This document shows positions 1-8,191 of a DNA stretch of 64,000 nt, in pieces. The stretch lies in contig CP045205.1 in assembly GCA_009363175.1 (NCBI GenBank), positions 2,604,001 through 2,668,000 on the forward strand. The letters run 5' to 3'. Both the position numbers and the translations under genes were made by a program. A model generated the notes under the pieces. It ran no database searches and was not told the DNA's origin. It was given only the letters and a program-made list of their open reading frames with translations. The stretch is from Citrobacter telavivensis (GTDB lineage Bacteria; Pseudomonadota; Gammaproteobacteria; Enterobacterales; Enterobacteriaceae). Positions within the stretch are counted from its first letter, which is position 1; every line of letters begins with the position of its first letter.

Positions 1-204
1 TATATATCTAATAATGGACCAATCGTTGATTATCGTGATAAAGACAGAATATTTAGCCTGGGTTTTTCAAGAAAATATAATGGTCGGGGAATGGGGTTGC
101 ATATCAGCAATGAAGTTCTGGAGTCGATAGGTTATAAATTGACGTTAGATGAACCAAGAGAGGGTTCAACTGTTACATTTAAAATTTCCATGGTGGAAAA
201 ATAA
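1..204 (+). CDS. GHKL/HATPase-type ATP-binding protein, C-terminal end only
   Basis: Only the last 67 residues are present; the gene begins upstream of the window. The fragment begins with ISNNGPIV and contains FSLGFSRKYNGRGMGLHIS, which matches the ATP-lid and G2 box of histidine-kinase/GHKL ATPases, and it ends in a typical EGSTVTFKI strand. The stop codon is one base before the ATG of the next gene, so the two are surely cotranscribed and probably translationally coupled. The partner has receiver-domain hallmarks, which suggests an unusual two-component pair. Whether this protein is a kinase or an ATP sensor cannot be told without its N-terminal part. Confidence 0.8.
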   Translation, partial: YISNNGPIVDYRDKDRIFSLGFSRKYNGRGMGLHISNEVLESIGYKLTLDEPREGSTVTFKISMVEK

Positions 205-205
205 A

Positions 206-1855
206 ATGAAAACATTCAATGAATTTTCAACAGCAGTTACTGATCATTTTATTCAGAATATTATCTTCATTGATGATAAAGCATATAATAGCAATGGCCC
301 AAAAGATCAGCATGAATTTGATGCACAAGAAGTCACAAAAATATTTTCTAAGAAGGGAAAAATTTGTGCTGTCTATAAACCTCAGTTAGTTAGCGATCTG
401 GAATACTTAACTTCAATTGCGAACAAGTCTGATGTAACAATACTTGATTGGCAGATAGTGCTTGATGAGGAACCAGCAGAAAATGATTCACAAAATGATG
501 AAGAAGATGCTGAGGAGGATGATGTAAGAGGCGTGTACACGAAGAAAATTATCACATCTCTTCTTGGTGATATTGATAATCAACACTGTATAAAATTGAT
601 CCTAATTTATACTGGTGAGGTCGATCTCCCTAACATTGCATCAGAAATTAATGCGGCACTTAATGAAAAAAACATTTCTGGTTTCAGCATTAATCAAGAT
701 GATCCATGCACTGTTATGTCTAATAATTGTAAAATTATGGTCATATCAAAAGCAAATGGAGGAGTCGGTCGAGCTCAACATTTACCAGAATTGGCTAATA
801 AAACAAAGAGTTATGAAGAATTACCTGATTTCATATCATTACAATTTACGGAAATGACAAGTGGGTTACTTTCCAATTTCGCAATGGAATCTCTTGCTGA
901 AATTAGAAGGAACTTTCATCATATTTTGACTCTCTTTTCTAAGGAGTTAGACGCAGCTTATTTAGCGCATCAAACTTTGTTACCTAACTCTTTTGATGCA
1001 AATGAACTGTTAGTCCAGCTGCTGAGCGATACCTTTTCATCCATTATTAGATATAGAAGCCTAAATCAATTTTTGAATGAAGAAAAAGTCAAGTTATGGC
1101 TTGAACAGAATATTGAAGATGGAATAAAGCCATTCTATAAGGACGATGGTACTCCAGACAATGTTTTTTACCAAAGAAATGCGGACATGTTATTGAGGTT
1201 ATTGCGGTCTGATTCCGATGTTAATAATAAATTTTCTAGTTCTTTAATCAGCAGCGATGGGCAACAACTATCAACAAAAAAAATCGGTATTCTAATAAAA
1301 AAATATGCCACAACCTTGTTTGCGGAATTTGATAAGACAGAAGAAATTAATAAAAATTTTGCAAAGTTATGCTACCATAGAAGTGCAATTTTTTCGCCTC
1401 ATCATCTTCCATTTTTATCACTGGGTACGGTTGTTAAAAGCACTCTCGATAATGGGTGTTATTATATTTGCATTCAACAAAGATGTGATTCTGTAAGAAT
1501 TCAAGAGGGAGAGATGCGTCGCTTTCTTTTTATTTCATTAGACGAGGTTAATGATGGTGGGTTTAACTTTTTAACCCCTAATGGTATTAAACTTAAAATT
1601 GATAAGTCTACATATTCTCTACGAACAGTTAAGTTTTCGGGAACTAATGGTTTCGCTCTTGCAACAAGATGTGAAATTGATAACAAAAAATATTTTGAAC
1701 CATCTTATTACTCCAATGAAAAAGAACATTCCGAGAGGTTTGAGTTTATCATTGAGCTGAAAGAACTTTACGCTCAGCGCATAGTTGAGGAATATAGTTC
1801 GAGTCTATCTCGTGTCGGTCTTGATGAACCCGAATGGGTTCGGCGGTTGAACTAG
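206..1855 (+). CDS. Atypical response-regulator-receiver protein, possible two-component defence partner
   Basis: The product is 549 residues. ATG 206 is chosen because it starts 1 nt after the upstream stop; an in-frame ATG at 149 would lie inside the upstream gene. Residues 1-190 look like a receiver: acidic pair D23-D24 after a hydrophobic strand, phospho-acceptor candidate D81 in VTILDW, conserved-Thr position T136 in LILIYTGEV, and conserved-Lys position K181 in IMVISK. A very acidic insert (about residues 88-106) separates D81 from T136. The remaining 350 residues match no DNA-binding or enzyme motif I recognise. Proteins with this type of N-terminal receiver are known next to GHKL ATPases in mobile elements; a role in phage defence is inference. 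Confidence 0.6.
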   Translation: MKTFNEFSTAVTDHFIQNIIFIDDKAYNSNGPKDQHEFDAQEVTKIFSKKGKICAVYKPQLVSDLEYLTSIANKSDVTILDWQIVLDEEPAENDSQNDEEDAEEDDVRGVYTKKIITSLLGDIDNQHCIKLILIYTGEVDLPNIASEINAALNEKNISGFSINQDDPCTVMSNNCKIMVISKANGGVGRAQHLPELANKTKSYEELPDFISLQFTEMTSGLLSNFAMESLAEIRRNFHHILTLFSKELDAAYLAHQTLLPNSFDANELLVQLLSDTFSSIIRYRSLNQFLNEEKVKLWLEQNIEDGIKPFYKDDGTPDNVFYQRNADMLLRLLRSDSDVNNKFSSSLISSDGQQLSTKKIGILIKKYATTLFAEFDKTEEINKNFAKLCYHRSAIFSPHHLPFLSLGTVVKSTLDNGCYYICIQQRCDSVRIQEGEMRRFLFISLDEVNDGGFNFLTPNGIKLKIDKSTYSLRTVKFSGTNGFALATRCEIDNKKYFEPSYYSNEKEHSERFEFIIELKELYAQRIVEEYSSSLSRVGLDEPEWVRRLN

Positions 1856-1891
1856 ATATTTATGCCATAAATGTATTTTTTAGATGTTATA

Positions 1892-1940
1892 TGACAGTTT
1901 CCAGTGTGCAATAAAAGGGAACTGTCAGTATTATTTTTAT
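1892..1940 (+). terminator. Weak terminator-like inverted repeat after the receiver gene
   Basis: TGACAGTTTCC at 1892-1902 pairs with GGGAACTGTCA at 1917-1927 with one mismatch and a 14-nt loop, followed by a T-rich tract. It lies 37 nt after the stop of the receiver gene. The rest of the 1856-2223 gap is AT-rich with no supported gene or RNA. Confidence 0.35.
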
Positions 1941-2223
1941 ATATAATGGTTGTTGGCAGAAAATATGTTTCTGGTAAAAGGTAATTAAGTAACCTTCTTG
2001 TCTAATCCATTGTTTTAATTATGATTATCATCAAGTGGTCATATGCGAAACAGTATCTAATATAACCTACATTGCTGTTAATGAATTTTATTTTCTCTTT
2101 GCGGGTTTCTTTTATTTTCCAATGTGATTGGAATAGTTAGATAGAAGTCAAAAAATAAAAACATTGCCCGTATTATCTTAACGTAAAAATGACTACTTAC
2201 CTTTAATCCTGATAAATATAAGG

Positions 2224-3027
2224 TCAATCTTTATCTTCAATATTTCCCATTATTGCACTGATAAATGCTGCGTGCGGTTGAAAATTTAATTCTGATGACA
2301 TTAAATCAGCCATACGATCAATCAATCCGTCATGAGTCGGGTTTTTGAATGGAAAAATGTCGGCATCTACGAAAAATTTTCCAGCAGCTATACGCTGAAT
2401 GTTAGCCATATCGACCGCTTCGATATCTTTACTTAAAATCCTTAATTTCTCTGCATCAGGTATATCTACAACATCAATGTATCCATCAGGTAATCCAAGT
2501 GCTCTGGTTACATCATCCCAATTATATCCTAAGGAAGTTTTTCCTTCGATTGTAAAAGCTTGGGCTGGGCAAGACGCGAATGGGAAGGCTTCTTGGCATT
2601 TAAGTAATAAAGTTGCTAATTTCATCAGTTGCTCTGAACAACATTCACGAATATCTCTCCCTTTCAGTTCGGGGGGGATTTTTTGTGAGTGGCCAACAAA
2701 ACGATATGTACATAAACCATTTGGCAAAAACCCGCCAATATAAGATACAGGACCCTCTTTTTGCGTTAAATTTCTTAATTCTACAAAAAAACGCATACTC
2801 AAATCAGATTTCATTTCTGATTGTTGAAGGCCATACCACGTTGAAAACCCGTCTACACCAGACATAGCCTTTTGGAGGACAAACGTCACACTACGGCTAG
2901 CAGAAAGAAAAGCATTGAGTACAAACTGGAATTCTAAACCATCTAAGGTTATTGAACGTTTAAAGAAATATTCTGCTTCCATAAGTTTTTCAACAGGATG
3001 ACGTAAACTCGTGAAAATATGTGCCAT
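2224..3027 (-). CDS. Protein of unknown function, helical N-terminus
   Basis: This 267-residue protein is counted from ATG 3027; an upstream in-frame TTG at 3042 is possible. I do not recognise a named family. The N-terminal segment (about residues 20-55), with EAEYFFKRS and FVLNAFLSASRSVTFVLQK, resembles the first helices of some HEPN-like uncharacterised proteins, but no RX4-6H ribonuclease motif is visible. The middle part has cysteines (RECCSEQ, FASCPAQ). It is transcribed towards the receiver gene and lies between that pair and ardC, so it is accessory ICE cargo. AT-rich codon use is like its left neighbours and unlike the transfer genes. Confidence 0.55.
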   Translation of the reverse strand: MAHIFTSLRHPVEKLMEAEYFFKRSITLDGLEFQFVLNAFLSASRSVTFVLQKAMSGVDGFSTWYGLQQSEMKSDLSMRFFVELRNLTQKEGPVSYIGGFLPNGLCTYRFVGHSQKIPPELKGRDIRECCSEQLMKLATLLLKCQEAFPFASCPAQAFTIEGKTSLGYNWDDVTRALGLPDGYIDVVDIPDAEKLRILSKDIEAVDMANIQRIAAGKFFVDADIFPFKNPTHDGLIDRMADLMSSELNFQPHAAFISAIMGNIEDKD

Positions 3028-3042
3028 TTCGTATCTCTGCAA

Positions 3043-3371
3043 TCTGAAGGTAATAATAAGATTGTGCTATATGAATATTTTATCATAGCTCATTACAAAA
3101 ACAGAGTTTGCATTATTACTTAGTAAGTAATCGAAACTCAAGTTCACCACTGCAAAGTAAGGGGCGCTACACCCGGCTATACAGGGGCAGGTTTCTCTCC
3201 TGTGCATTTTCCGTTCTCCGTATCTGCTTCCGGTTAATCGTTTCCCAACACAACCCATCCTGCAAGGGTAAATGGCACGCATGCTGCGCCCTTGCAGGAC
3301 AGAACGATGCCGGGAAAGCGAACCGTCAGGCGATACGAAGACGAAAATTACACACTGACGGAGAAAAAAAC
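3043..3371. other. Leader region of ardC with a perfect 10-bp inverted repeat
   Basis: This stretch has no supported gene. CCTGCAAGGG (3259-3268) pairs perfectly with CCCTTGCAGG (3289-3298) across a 20-nt loop, about 75 nt before the ardC start. Composition changes here from AT-rich (before about 3130) to GC-balanced, so the junction between two accessory modules probably lies near 3100-3150. Some conjugative leading-region genes are expressed from hairpin promoters on single-stranded DNA; the repeat could serve this, but that is inference. Confidence 0.45.
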
Positions 3372-4319
3372 ATGTCGATTTCCCTGCACACCACCCGGAC
3401 AAGCGCCCCTAACACCGCAGTGGCGACCAGCGTATCCCCGCTGGACCCGTCAGGCTCCTCAAAAACGAATTTTTCTAAAACCAGAACCGACATTTACCAG
3501 ACTGTTACTGACAACATCATTGCAGCGCTGGAAGCCGGTGTAAAACCGTGGTCCTGCCCGTGGCAGCGTGTATCCGGCATGTCTGGTTTGCCATCCAATT
3601 ACGCCACCGGCGTATCCTACAGCGGGATGAACATCATGTTGCTGTGGTGCAGCGCATCTAAGCAGGGTTTCAGCGATTCCCGCTGGATGACCTACAAACA
3701 GGCACAGGCAGCAGGTGGGCAGGTTCGCAAGGGTGAACATGGCACTACAGCCATTTTCTATACGACCCTGGAAAAGGAAAACGACGCCGGAGAAGTTGAA
3801 CAAATCCCGATGTTGAAAACCTTCACTGTGTTTAACATTCAGCAAATTGACGGTTTGCCCCTGATAACTGAAACGGCTAGCCCGGAAGCAACCTTTGACC
3901 CGTTGCCGCAGGCTGAGAACCTGTTACGGAAGAGCGGCGCAAACATTATCGAGAAAGGACAAAACGCCTTTTTCAGCCCATCAACTGATGAGGTCTGGCT
4001 ACCGGAGCGCCATCTTTTCGCTGATGCGGCAAACTTCTACGCTACCGGCCTGCATGAGCTGGTTCACTGGAGTGGGGGTAAAAAACGCCTGAACCGTGAA
4101 ATGAAAGGGAAGTTTGGCAGTGCGGATTATGCAGAGGAAGAACTTGTCGCGGAGCTGGGAAGTGCCTTTCTGATGGCGGATTTGGGGATCGATGGCGAAG
4201 TACAACATGAAAGCTACATCGCTTCCTGGCTGAAAGCGCTGAAAAACGACAAGCGGTATATTTTCAAAGCGGCCAGCGCAGCCTCTAAAGCGCATTGTTA
4301 TTTGATGAATAAACTCTGA
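3372..4319 (+). CDS. ardC: ArdC-like antirestriction protein with zincin domain
   Basis: The product is 315 residues. ATG 3372 is chosen because GGAG precedes it and because the protein then begins just ahead of the conserved domain. Residues 38-165 (TRTDIYQTVTDNIIAALEAG through the FTVFNIQQ strand) match the N-terminal ssDNA-binding domain of ArdC/TraC-primase proteins. The C-terminal half has a metallopeptidase HELVH at 228-232 and a downstream acidic EEEL around 255-258, as in the ArdC zincin domain. In IncW-type plasmids ArdC protects incoming DNA from restriction and works on single-stranded DNA. Its place beside the relaxase genes fits a leading-region gene that helps the ICE establish after transfer. 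Confidence 0.88.
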   Translation: MSISLHTTRTSAPNTAVATSVSPLDPSGSSKTNFSKTRTDIYQTVTDNIIAALEAGVKPWSCPWQRVSGMSGLPSNYATGVSYSGMNIMLLWCSASKQGFSDSRWMTYKQAQAAGGQVRKGEHGTTAIFYTTLEKENDAGEVEQIPMLKTFTVFNIQQIDGLPLITETASPEATFDPLPQAENLLRKSGANIIEKGQNAFFSPSTDEVWLPERHLFADAANFYATGLHELVHWSGGKKRLNREMKGKFGSADYAEEELVAELGSAFLMADLGIDGEVQHESYIASWLKALKNDKRYIFKAASAASKAHCYLMNKL

Positions 4320-4374
4320 GGCCGGAGCCGGATAACCGCAAGGGAATGCGGTTACATGTTTTTTACCGGCAACG

Positions 4375-4504
4375 CTGCAAGGCGCAGACTGAGGCGGAAC
4401 GCAGCACAGCGAGTACCGAACAGTCTGCGCCTCGCAGTGGAATGAACAAAATCGACCGGCCTGGCGGTATCGCCGCCAGGCCGGTGAGGCCATCCCGATG
4501 GCCT
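4375..4504. terminator. Cluster of three inverted repeats between convergent ardC and mobC
   Basis: Three hairpins fill the gap between the two gene ends: arms 4375-4390 and 4422-4437 (16 bp, one mismatch); arms 4455-4467 and 4473-4485 (13 bp perfect, ACCGGCCTGGCGG, 5-nt loop); and arms 4487-4493 and 4498-4504 (7 bp). None has a strong T tract. The position between convergent genes suggests a bidirectional terminator. Confidence 0.5.
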
Positions 4505-4514
4505 GAGTAAAAGC

Positions 4515-5261
4515 TTACGTATAGCTGTCTAATGACAGGTGTTTCAGTTCATCAACTGTATAAATGCGAAACACCAGACGGTGGCGTTCTTCCAGCGGGA
4601 CGTGCTGATGGTTGATGACGACATGCCTGATGCTGTCAAACAGCAGTTCAAGCGCACGCTTCTTCTGTGGATCGGGCACAACATAAAAAACGTAAATCCA
4701 CTGCTTGCGGGTACGGGCCAGCAGGTGGCTTGCCATGATCGACTGATAACGGGCTCGGGTTTTCAGGCGGCGCTCGGTTTCAATGGCAATAACCTTACCG
4801 TCAGGCAGAGTCAGTAACCCGTCCGGGCGATGTTTCACCTGATACTGGCTGATAAAGGTGGCACGGTCACCGTTAATCCATCCCGAAGCGCCTTTCTTCT
4901 CCAGAATAAGCCTGGCGGCCTGATTATCAAGATGATGCTCCAGCGTCCAGCCGGTAATTTTTGATGGTTCAAACCGCGCGGGAAAGATTTTATCATTCGG
5001 GGTTAGCACCATGGCCAGCCCGTCGCTGGTGATCCCCCATAATGAAATCTTCATTGTTCGTGATTCAAGCGCATGCTTCTGTATTAACCCCATTCGCTCT
5101 GTTTTTGCCAGCAGCGAATAAAGCGACTTATGATCCCGGAAACCAAATAGCAGCATCAGCGTTTTAAAATCGCTGTAGGTTTCTTCTTTCAGGAAGTTCA
5201 GCAGTTGTTTTATTTTTTCTCTGTTGCGTGTCTGGCGCTCTTTATATGTCGAAATCAGCAT
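4515..5261 (-). CDS. mobC: MOBC-family conjugative relaxase MobC
   Basis: The product is 248 residues with AAGGAG before its ATG. It resembles CloDF13-type MobC/replication-relaxation proteins. An N-terminal winged-helix-like part (about 1-90) is followed by a nuclease-like core with P146-D147, then E161, E163 and K167 in AIETERRLK. This recalls the PD-(D/E)xK-type active site reported for MOBC relaxases, which lack the tyrosine/HUH chemistry of other relaxases. It would nick oriT and start DNA transfer. It follows mobB by 9 nt in the same operon. The active-site assignment is by eye. Confidence 0.82.
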   Translation of the reverse strand: MLISTYKERQTRNREKIKQLLNFLKEETYSDFKTLMLLFGFRDHKSLYSLLAKTERMGLIQKHALESRTMKISLWGITSDGLAMVLTPNDKIFPARFEPSKITGWTLEHHLDNQAARLILEKKGASGWINGDRATFISQYQVKHRPDGLLTLPDGKVIAIETERRLKTRARYQSIMASHLLARTRKQWIYVFYVVPDPQKKRALELLFDSIRHVVINHQHVPLEERHRLVFRIYTVDELKHLSLDSYT

Positions 5262-5270
5262 AAGCGCTCC

Positions 5271-7130
5271 TTAAAAATCCAGCGGGGACAGGTGTTCTTC
5301 CTCATCAGGTTGGGGCTTTGCCGGTTTGACTTCGTTTTCGTCGAAGAAAAGAGCCGGATGCGATGTCATCTCATCCAGCGCGGTTGGTTTATCATCGTCG
5401 CCAAAATCCAGTGCGATCTTCACAGGTGCCGCCGCTGCGGCAATATCAGGGGAAACAGAAAAGGTTTTTAACCGGCGCTTTCTGACCTTTATCGGTGAAA
5501 TTAATGATGCAGAAGGTTGCGTTTTTGTCGTAAAGATAAAGCTGACAAAATCGGGCAGGTTCAGGATCATATTGCTGTCAATAAAGAAACGTTCGGCCTG
5601 GCGGATTGTGCGCTCACTGTCGATGGTTTCCGTCAACATATTATCCGTCTTGGCCTTACGTAGTTCGTCATCCACCAGGATTGTGCCTGACATTCTCGCT
5701 ACCCAGTCCGCTGTATCCGGGTCCATAACCCGGTAAACCAGTTTGAATTTGGCATTTTCAACGACCGCACCGACAACGGCGTCACCTTTCAAATCTGCCG
5801 GGCAGTCTTTTAAATCGGCGATGGACTGGTGGTCCATAATAATGTGTACGCCTTTATCCCGCGCCGCGCCTAAACCTTCCAGCGCTGGCCTGGATAAATG
5901 GTATTTCAGTTCGGAAAGATAAATAGCAATGGGGCGGGGGACGTCTGTTACTCGATCGCGCCTTTCTGCCAGCTGGTAAAGGCGAACCAGCAGCATGCGC
6001 TGGGCGGTAATAATTTTGCTGTTTCGCATGGACCCGATAACATAACAGCAGCCACCTTCATCAAATATTTTTTTGAGTGAAAAACCCTCCGGTGAATTAA
6101 TGGCATTGAGTAAGGCCAGTTCCTCAATCTTACCGAAAAAGGCTTTGATTTTTTCGGCGATGCTCTGAACGTAGTCACCGTTATAAACATCACGGATTGT
6201 TGCAGATGTGTTATCACTGACAAATTGTGCGGCCATACGGGCGGCTTTTCGGTCATCAATGCGATAAAAGTCCGACTCCTGACCTTTCTCTGCCAGACTG
6301 AAACCGGCAACAAAAAGCTCTTCCAGTTCATCGGCGGTGATCTCTTCAATGAGGTTTAACTGGTATTGGGTTTTACGCAGGTCAATCAGGGCAAAAGGTT
6401 TGCCTGCATCCTCGCAGGCTTTGCGGTAAAGGTGGGGTGCCCATTCATCATCCTTGGGGTCCATAACAAACACACCTTCACCGGCCAGAATACTTTGATA
6501 AAGCAATATCCCGGTGGCAACCCCTTTACCGGCTCCGGTGGTGCCGATAATATCCGCGTGCTGTTTCTGCCAGTCTTTTAACGGGATATACATTGGTTCG
6601 TTCTCCCTGTCCATGCCGATAAATAGCCCTTTACTCAGGTCGATATAATGCAGCGGGTCATAATGCAGTGTTTCCGGCAAAAGGGATTTTACGGTGCGGA
6701 CATCAGTACGTAATTCCCGTTCAAGGGTGGTCTTTTTAACAAGGCGTTTCTTTATTTTGTCCAGTTCCGGCGTGAATACCCGGCGAAGCATAATATGAAA
6801 AATAATCCCGGTTACAGTGAAAGCAATCCGTACTGACCACGCCAGTGCTGAATTATCACTGGTGAGTCTGATGTTATACAGCCACTGAAAGGATCCGATA
6901 ACTATCGGAGCCAGTGTACCGGAGAGGAAACACAGCATGGAAAAAGCAATAATCAGCTTTTTCCAGAGTGGAGCTTTCTGCCGTTCATCGCTTTTCATTG
7001 ATGCAAAAAATGGCATCGTCAGCCCCGCTAATAACGCCAGTATTAGTTGTTGCTGTTCCACAAAAGCGAGCAGCACCAGCATCCCGTTCACTATCGGCGA
7101 CAGTGAAGCGGCAAGCTTATTTAAAATCAT
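5271..7130 (-). CDS. mobB: Type IV coupling protein MobB (VirD4/TraD-like ATPase)
   Basis: The product is 619 residues. ATG 7130 is preferred over 7160 because AGGAGG precedes it. Hydrophobic membrane segments occupy about residues 10-35 and 60-125. Walker A is GTTGAGKG at 196-203, followed by a Walker B-like GVFVMDPKDDEW, as in TrwB/VirD4 hexameric ATPases. It should recruit the MobC-bound DNA strand to the VirB channel and pump it out. It is the first gene of mobB-mobC; the hairpin-rich gene-free region lies directly upstream. Confidence 0.88.
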   Translation of the reverse strand: MILNKLAASLSPIVNGMLVLLAFVEQQQLILALLAGLTMPFFASMKSDERQKAPLWKKLIIAFSMLCFLSGTLAPIVIGSFQWLYNIRLTSDNSALAWSVRIAFTVTGIIFHIMLRRVFTPELDKIKKRLVKKTTLERELRTDVRTVKSLLPETLHYDPLHYIDLSKGLFIGMDRENEPMYIPLKDWQKQHADIIGTTGAGKGVATGILLYQSILAGEGVFVMDPKDDEWAPHLYRKACEDAGKPFALIDLRKTQYQLNLIEEITADELEELFVAGFSLAEKGQESDFYRIDDRKAARMAAQFVSDNTSATIRDVYNGDYVQSIAEKIKAFFGKIEELALLNAINSPEGFSLKKIFDEGGCCYVIGSMRNSKIITAQRMLLVRLYQLAERRDRVTDVPRPIAIYLSELKYHLSRPALEGLGAARDKGVHIIMDHQSIADLKDCPADLKGDAVVGAVVENAKFKLVYRVMDPDTADWVARMSGTILVDDELRKAKTDNMLTETIDSERTIRQAERFFIDSNMILNLPDFVSFIFTTKTQPSASLISPIKVRKRRLKTFSVSPDIAAAAAPVKIALDFGDDDKPTALDEMTSHPALFFDENEVKPAKPQPDEEEHLSPLDF

Positions 7131-7379
7131 CGTGCCTCCTTCGTCAGCGATTCGCCCCATGACATCGCCCCATCAATTCGCCCCACGGTGTCGGGCGAAA
7201 AGGCGGGGCGAGCGTATGGGGTAAAGAAGGTGGCCGCGTTGCGGCCATGTGCAGGAAAGCATGCTTCCCTGCACGAAACGGCGTGCGCCGGTACATGCGG
7301 GCTGGACGCCCTTATTGCCTGCCGCATGGGGATAATGTCGTGGCTGGACGCCGCGCCAAACCCCCCTGGGTCAAAAGCG

Positions 7380-7549
7380 GCACACCGTCGCCCGCTACGC
7401 GCGACCACCCCCTTTAAGACGGTCGCTTTCGCCTTTTTCTTCCCTTTGCTCGTTTCTCGCAGCGGGAATAAAAGGGAAGCTGACCTTTAAAGAGGGTGGT
7501 CGCGCCACGCTACCGGCTTTGGGCCGGAGACTTAGCTGCGACGGTGTGC
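7380..7549. repeat. Nested inverted repeats upstream of mobB (candidate oriT part 1)
   Basis: Outer arms GCACACCGTCGC (7380-7391) and GCGACGGTGTGC (7538-7549) are a perfect 12-bp pair. Inside them GCGCGACCACCC plus CTTTAA (7399-7417) pairs with 7486-7505 with one mismatch. Inside these again TTCCCTTT (7440-7447) pairs with AAAGGGAA (7471-7478). The long open reading frames that can be drawn here have no ribosome-binding support. The gap 7131-7828 holds no supported gene and lies directly upstream of the relaxase operon, the usual place of oriT and its promoter. Confidence 0.6.
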
Positions 7550-7573
7550 GGGGCTTTGCCCCCCAGATAAACC

Positions 7574-7791
7574 GCTGTCGTAGGCGACAGCTTTTCGCTC
7601 GCTTGGGCGGCGAAATTTATCCGGCTCCCCCCGGCCTGCAAAATCCGCGTGGGCGCGGATGTTTGCAGGTGAGGCGCGGTGCCTGAATTATTTTCGCTCC
7701 TTAACCCGCGAAAATATTTCTGTCCGCTGCCTCATTTTTACGGCCCCTGTTTCTTCGCTCCTTAATCCGCGAAAAACAGAAGCCGTAAAAA
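7574..7791. repeat. Array of four hairpins upstream of mobB (candidate oriT part 2)
   Basis: Four hairpins follow one another: GCTGTCG/CGACAGC (7574-7591); CCTGCAAA..TCCGCG with its complement (7635-7669); TATTTTCGC/GCGAAAATA (7689-7716); and a long stem from TTTTTACGGC (7735-7744) to GCCGTAAAAA (7782-7791). The last two share the loop-side motif CGCTCCTTAAYCCGCG, so they are diverged copies of one element. Proposed use is as protein-binding sites of the relaxosome or as control sites for mobB; this is inference from position and structure. Confidence 0.55.
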
Positions 7792-7828
7792 CCTGAAAAC
7801 CGTCATGCTCTGTGCTGTCTCGCCAGTA

Positions 7829-8131
7829 TTAACCACGAACGCGGCCATATATACTGATGATTTGACCGATAGCCGCCGGGTCTGCCGAGTCACATTCACT
7901 TAAAAATGATTGTCTGGCATCGGCCGTATGGTCAGGAAGAAAGCCGTGTTTATTCTTTTTCACGATATTAAAGAATTCACGTTCAGCGGAATGACATTCA
8001 CTGCCTCCGCCATTTCCGGTTGCTTTACCGTACATACATAATACCACTTCGCAGGCATCAGCAGCCATTAAAGAGGTTGAGCATGACGCCATAATGCAGA
8101 GCAATATTACTGAGGATATTACTTTTTTCAT
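7829..8131 (-). CDS. TrbM/KikA/MpfK-family conjugal transfer protein
   Basis: This 100-residue protein has a signal peptide (about residues 1-23, hydrophobic, ending LMA-A) and four cysteines in the mature part (27, 32, 46, 80). DACEVVLCMYGK near the mature N-terminus is the signature of the TrbM/KikA family. Family members are small periplasmic proteins encoded with VirB-type systems (kikA of IncN plasmids, trbM of IncP). Their exact role in transfer is unclear. It follows virB11 by 60 nt on the same strand. Confidence 0.8.
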   Translation of the reverse strand: MKKVISSVILLCIMASCSTSLMAADACEVVLCMYGKATGNGGGSECHSAEREFFNIVKKNKHGFLPDHTADARQSFLSECDSADPAAIGQIISIYGRVRG

Positions 8132-8191
8132 TTCAGCCGCCGTTATGATTAATGAAAGGTTACGTATTTTGGGTGATGTTATTTGTCGGGG

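Noticed and set aside
3067..3402. 111-codon minus-strand frame before ardC
   Set aside because: It overlaps the ardC start on the opposite strand and has Cys/Arg-rich low-quality composition with no family resemblance.
7188..7490. 100-codon frame in the region upstream of mobB
   Set aside because: It has no ribosome-binding site, unusual Ala/Arg/Pro-rich composition, and is laid across the inverted repeats; the DNA structure explains the sequence better than a protein.
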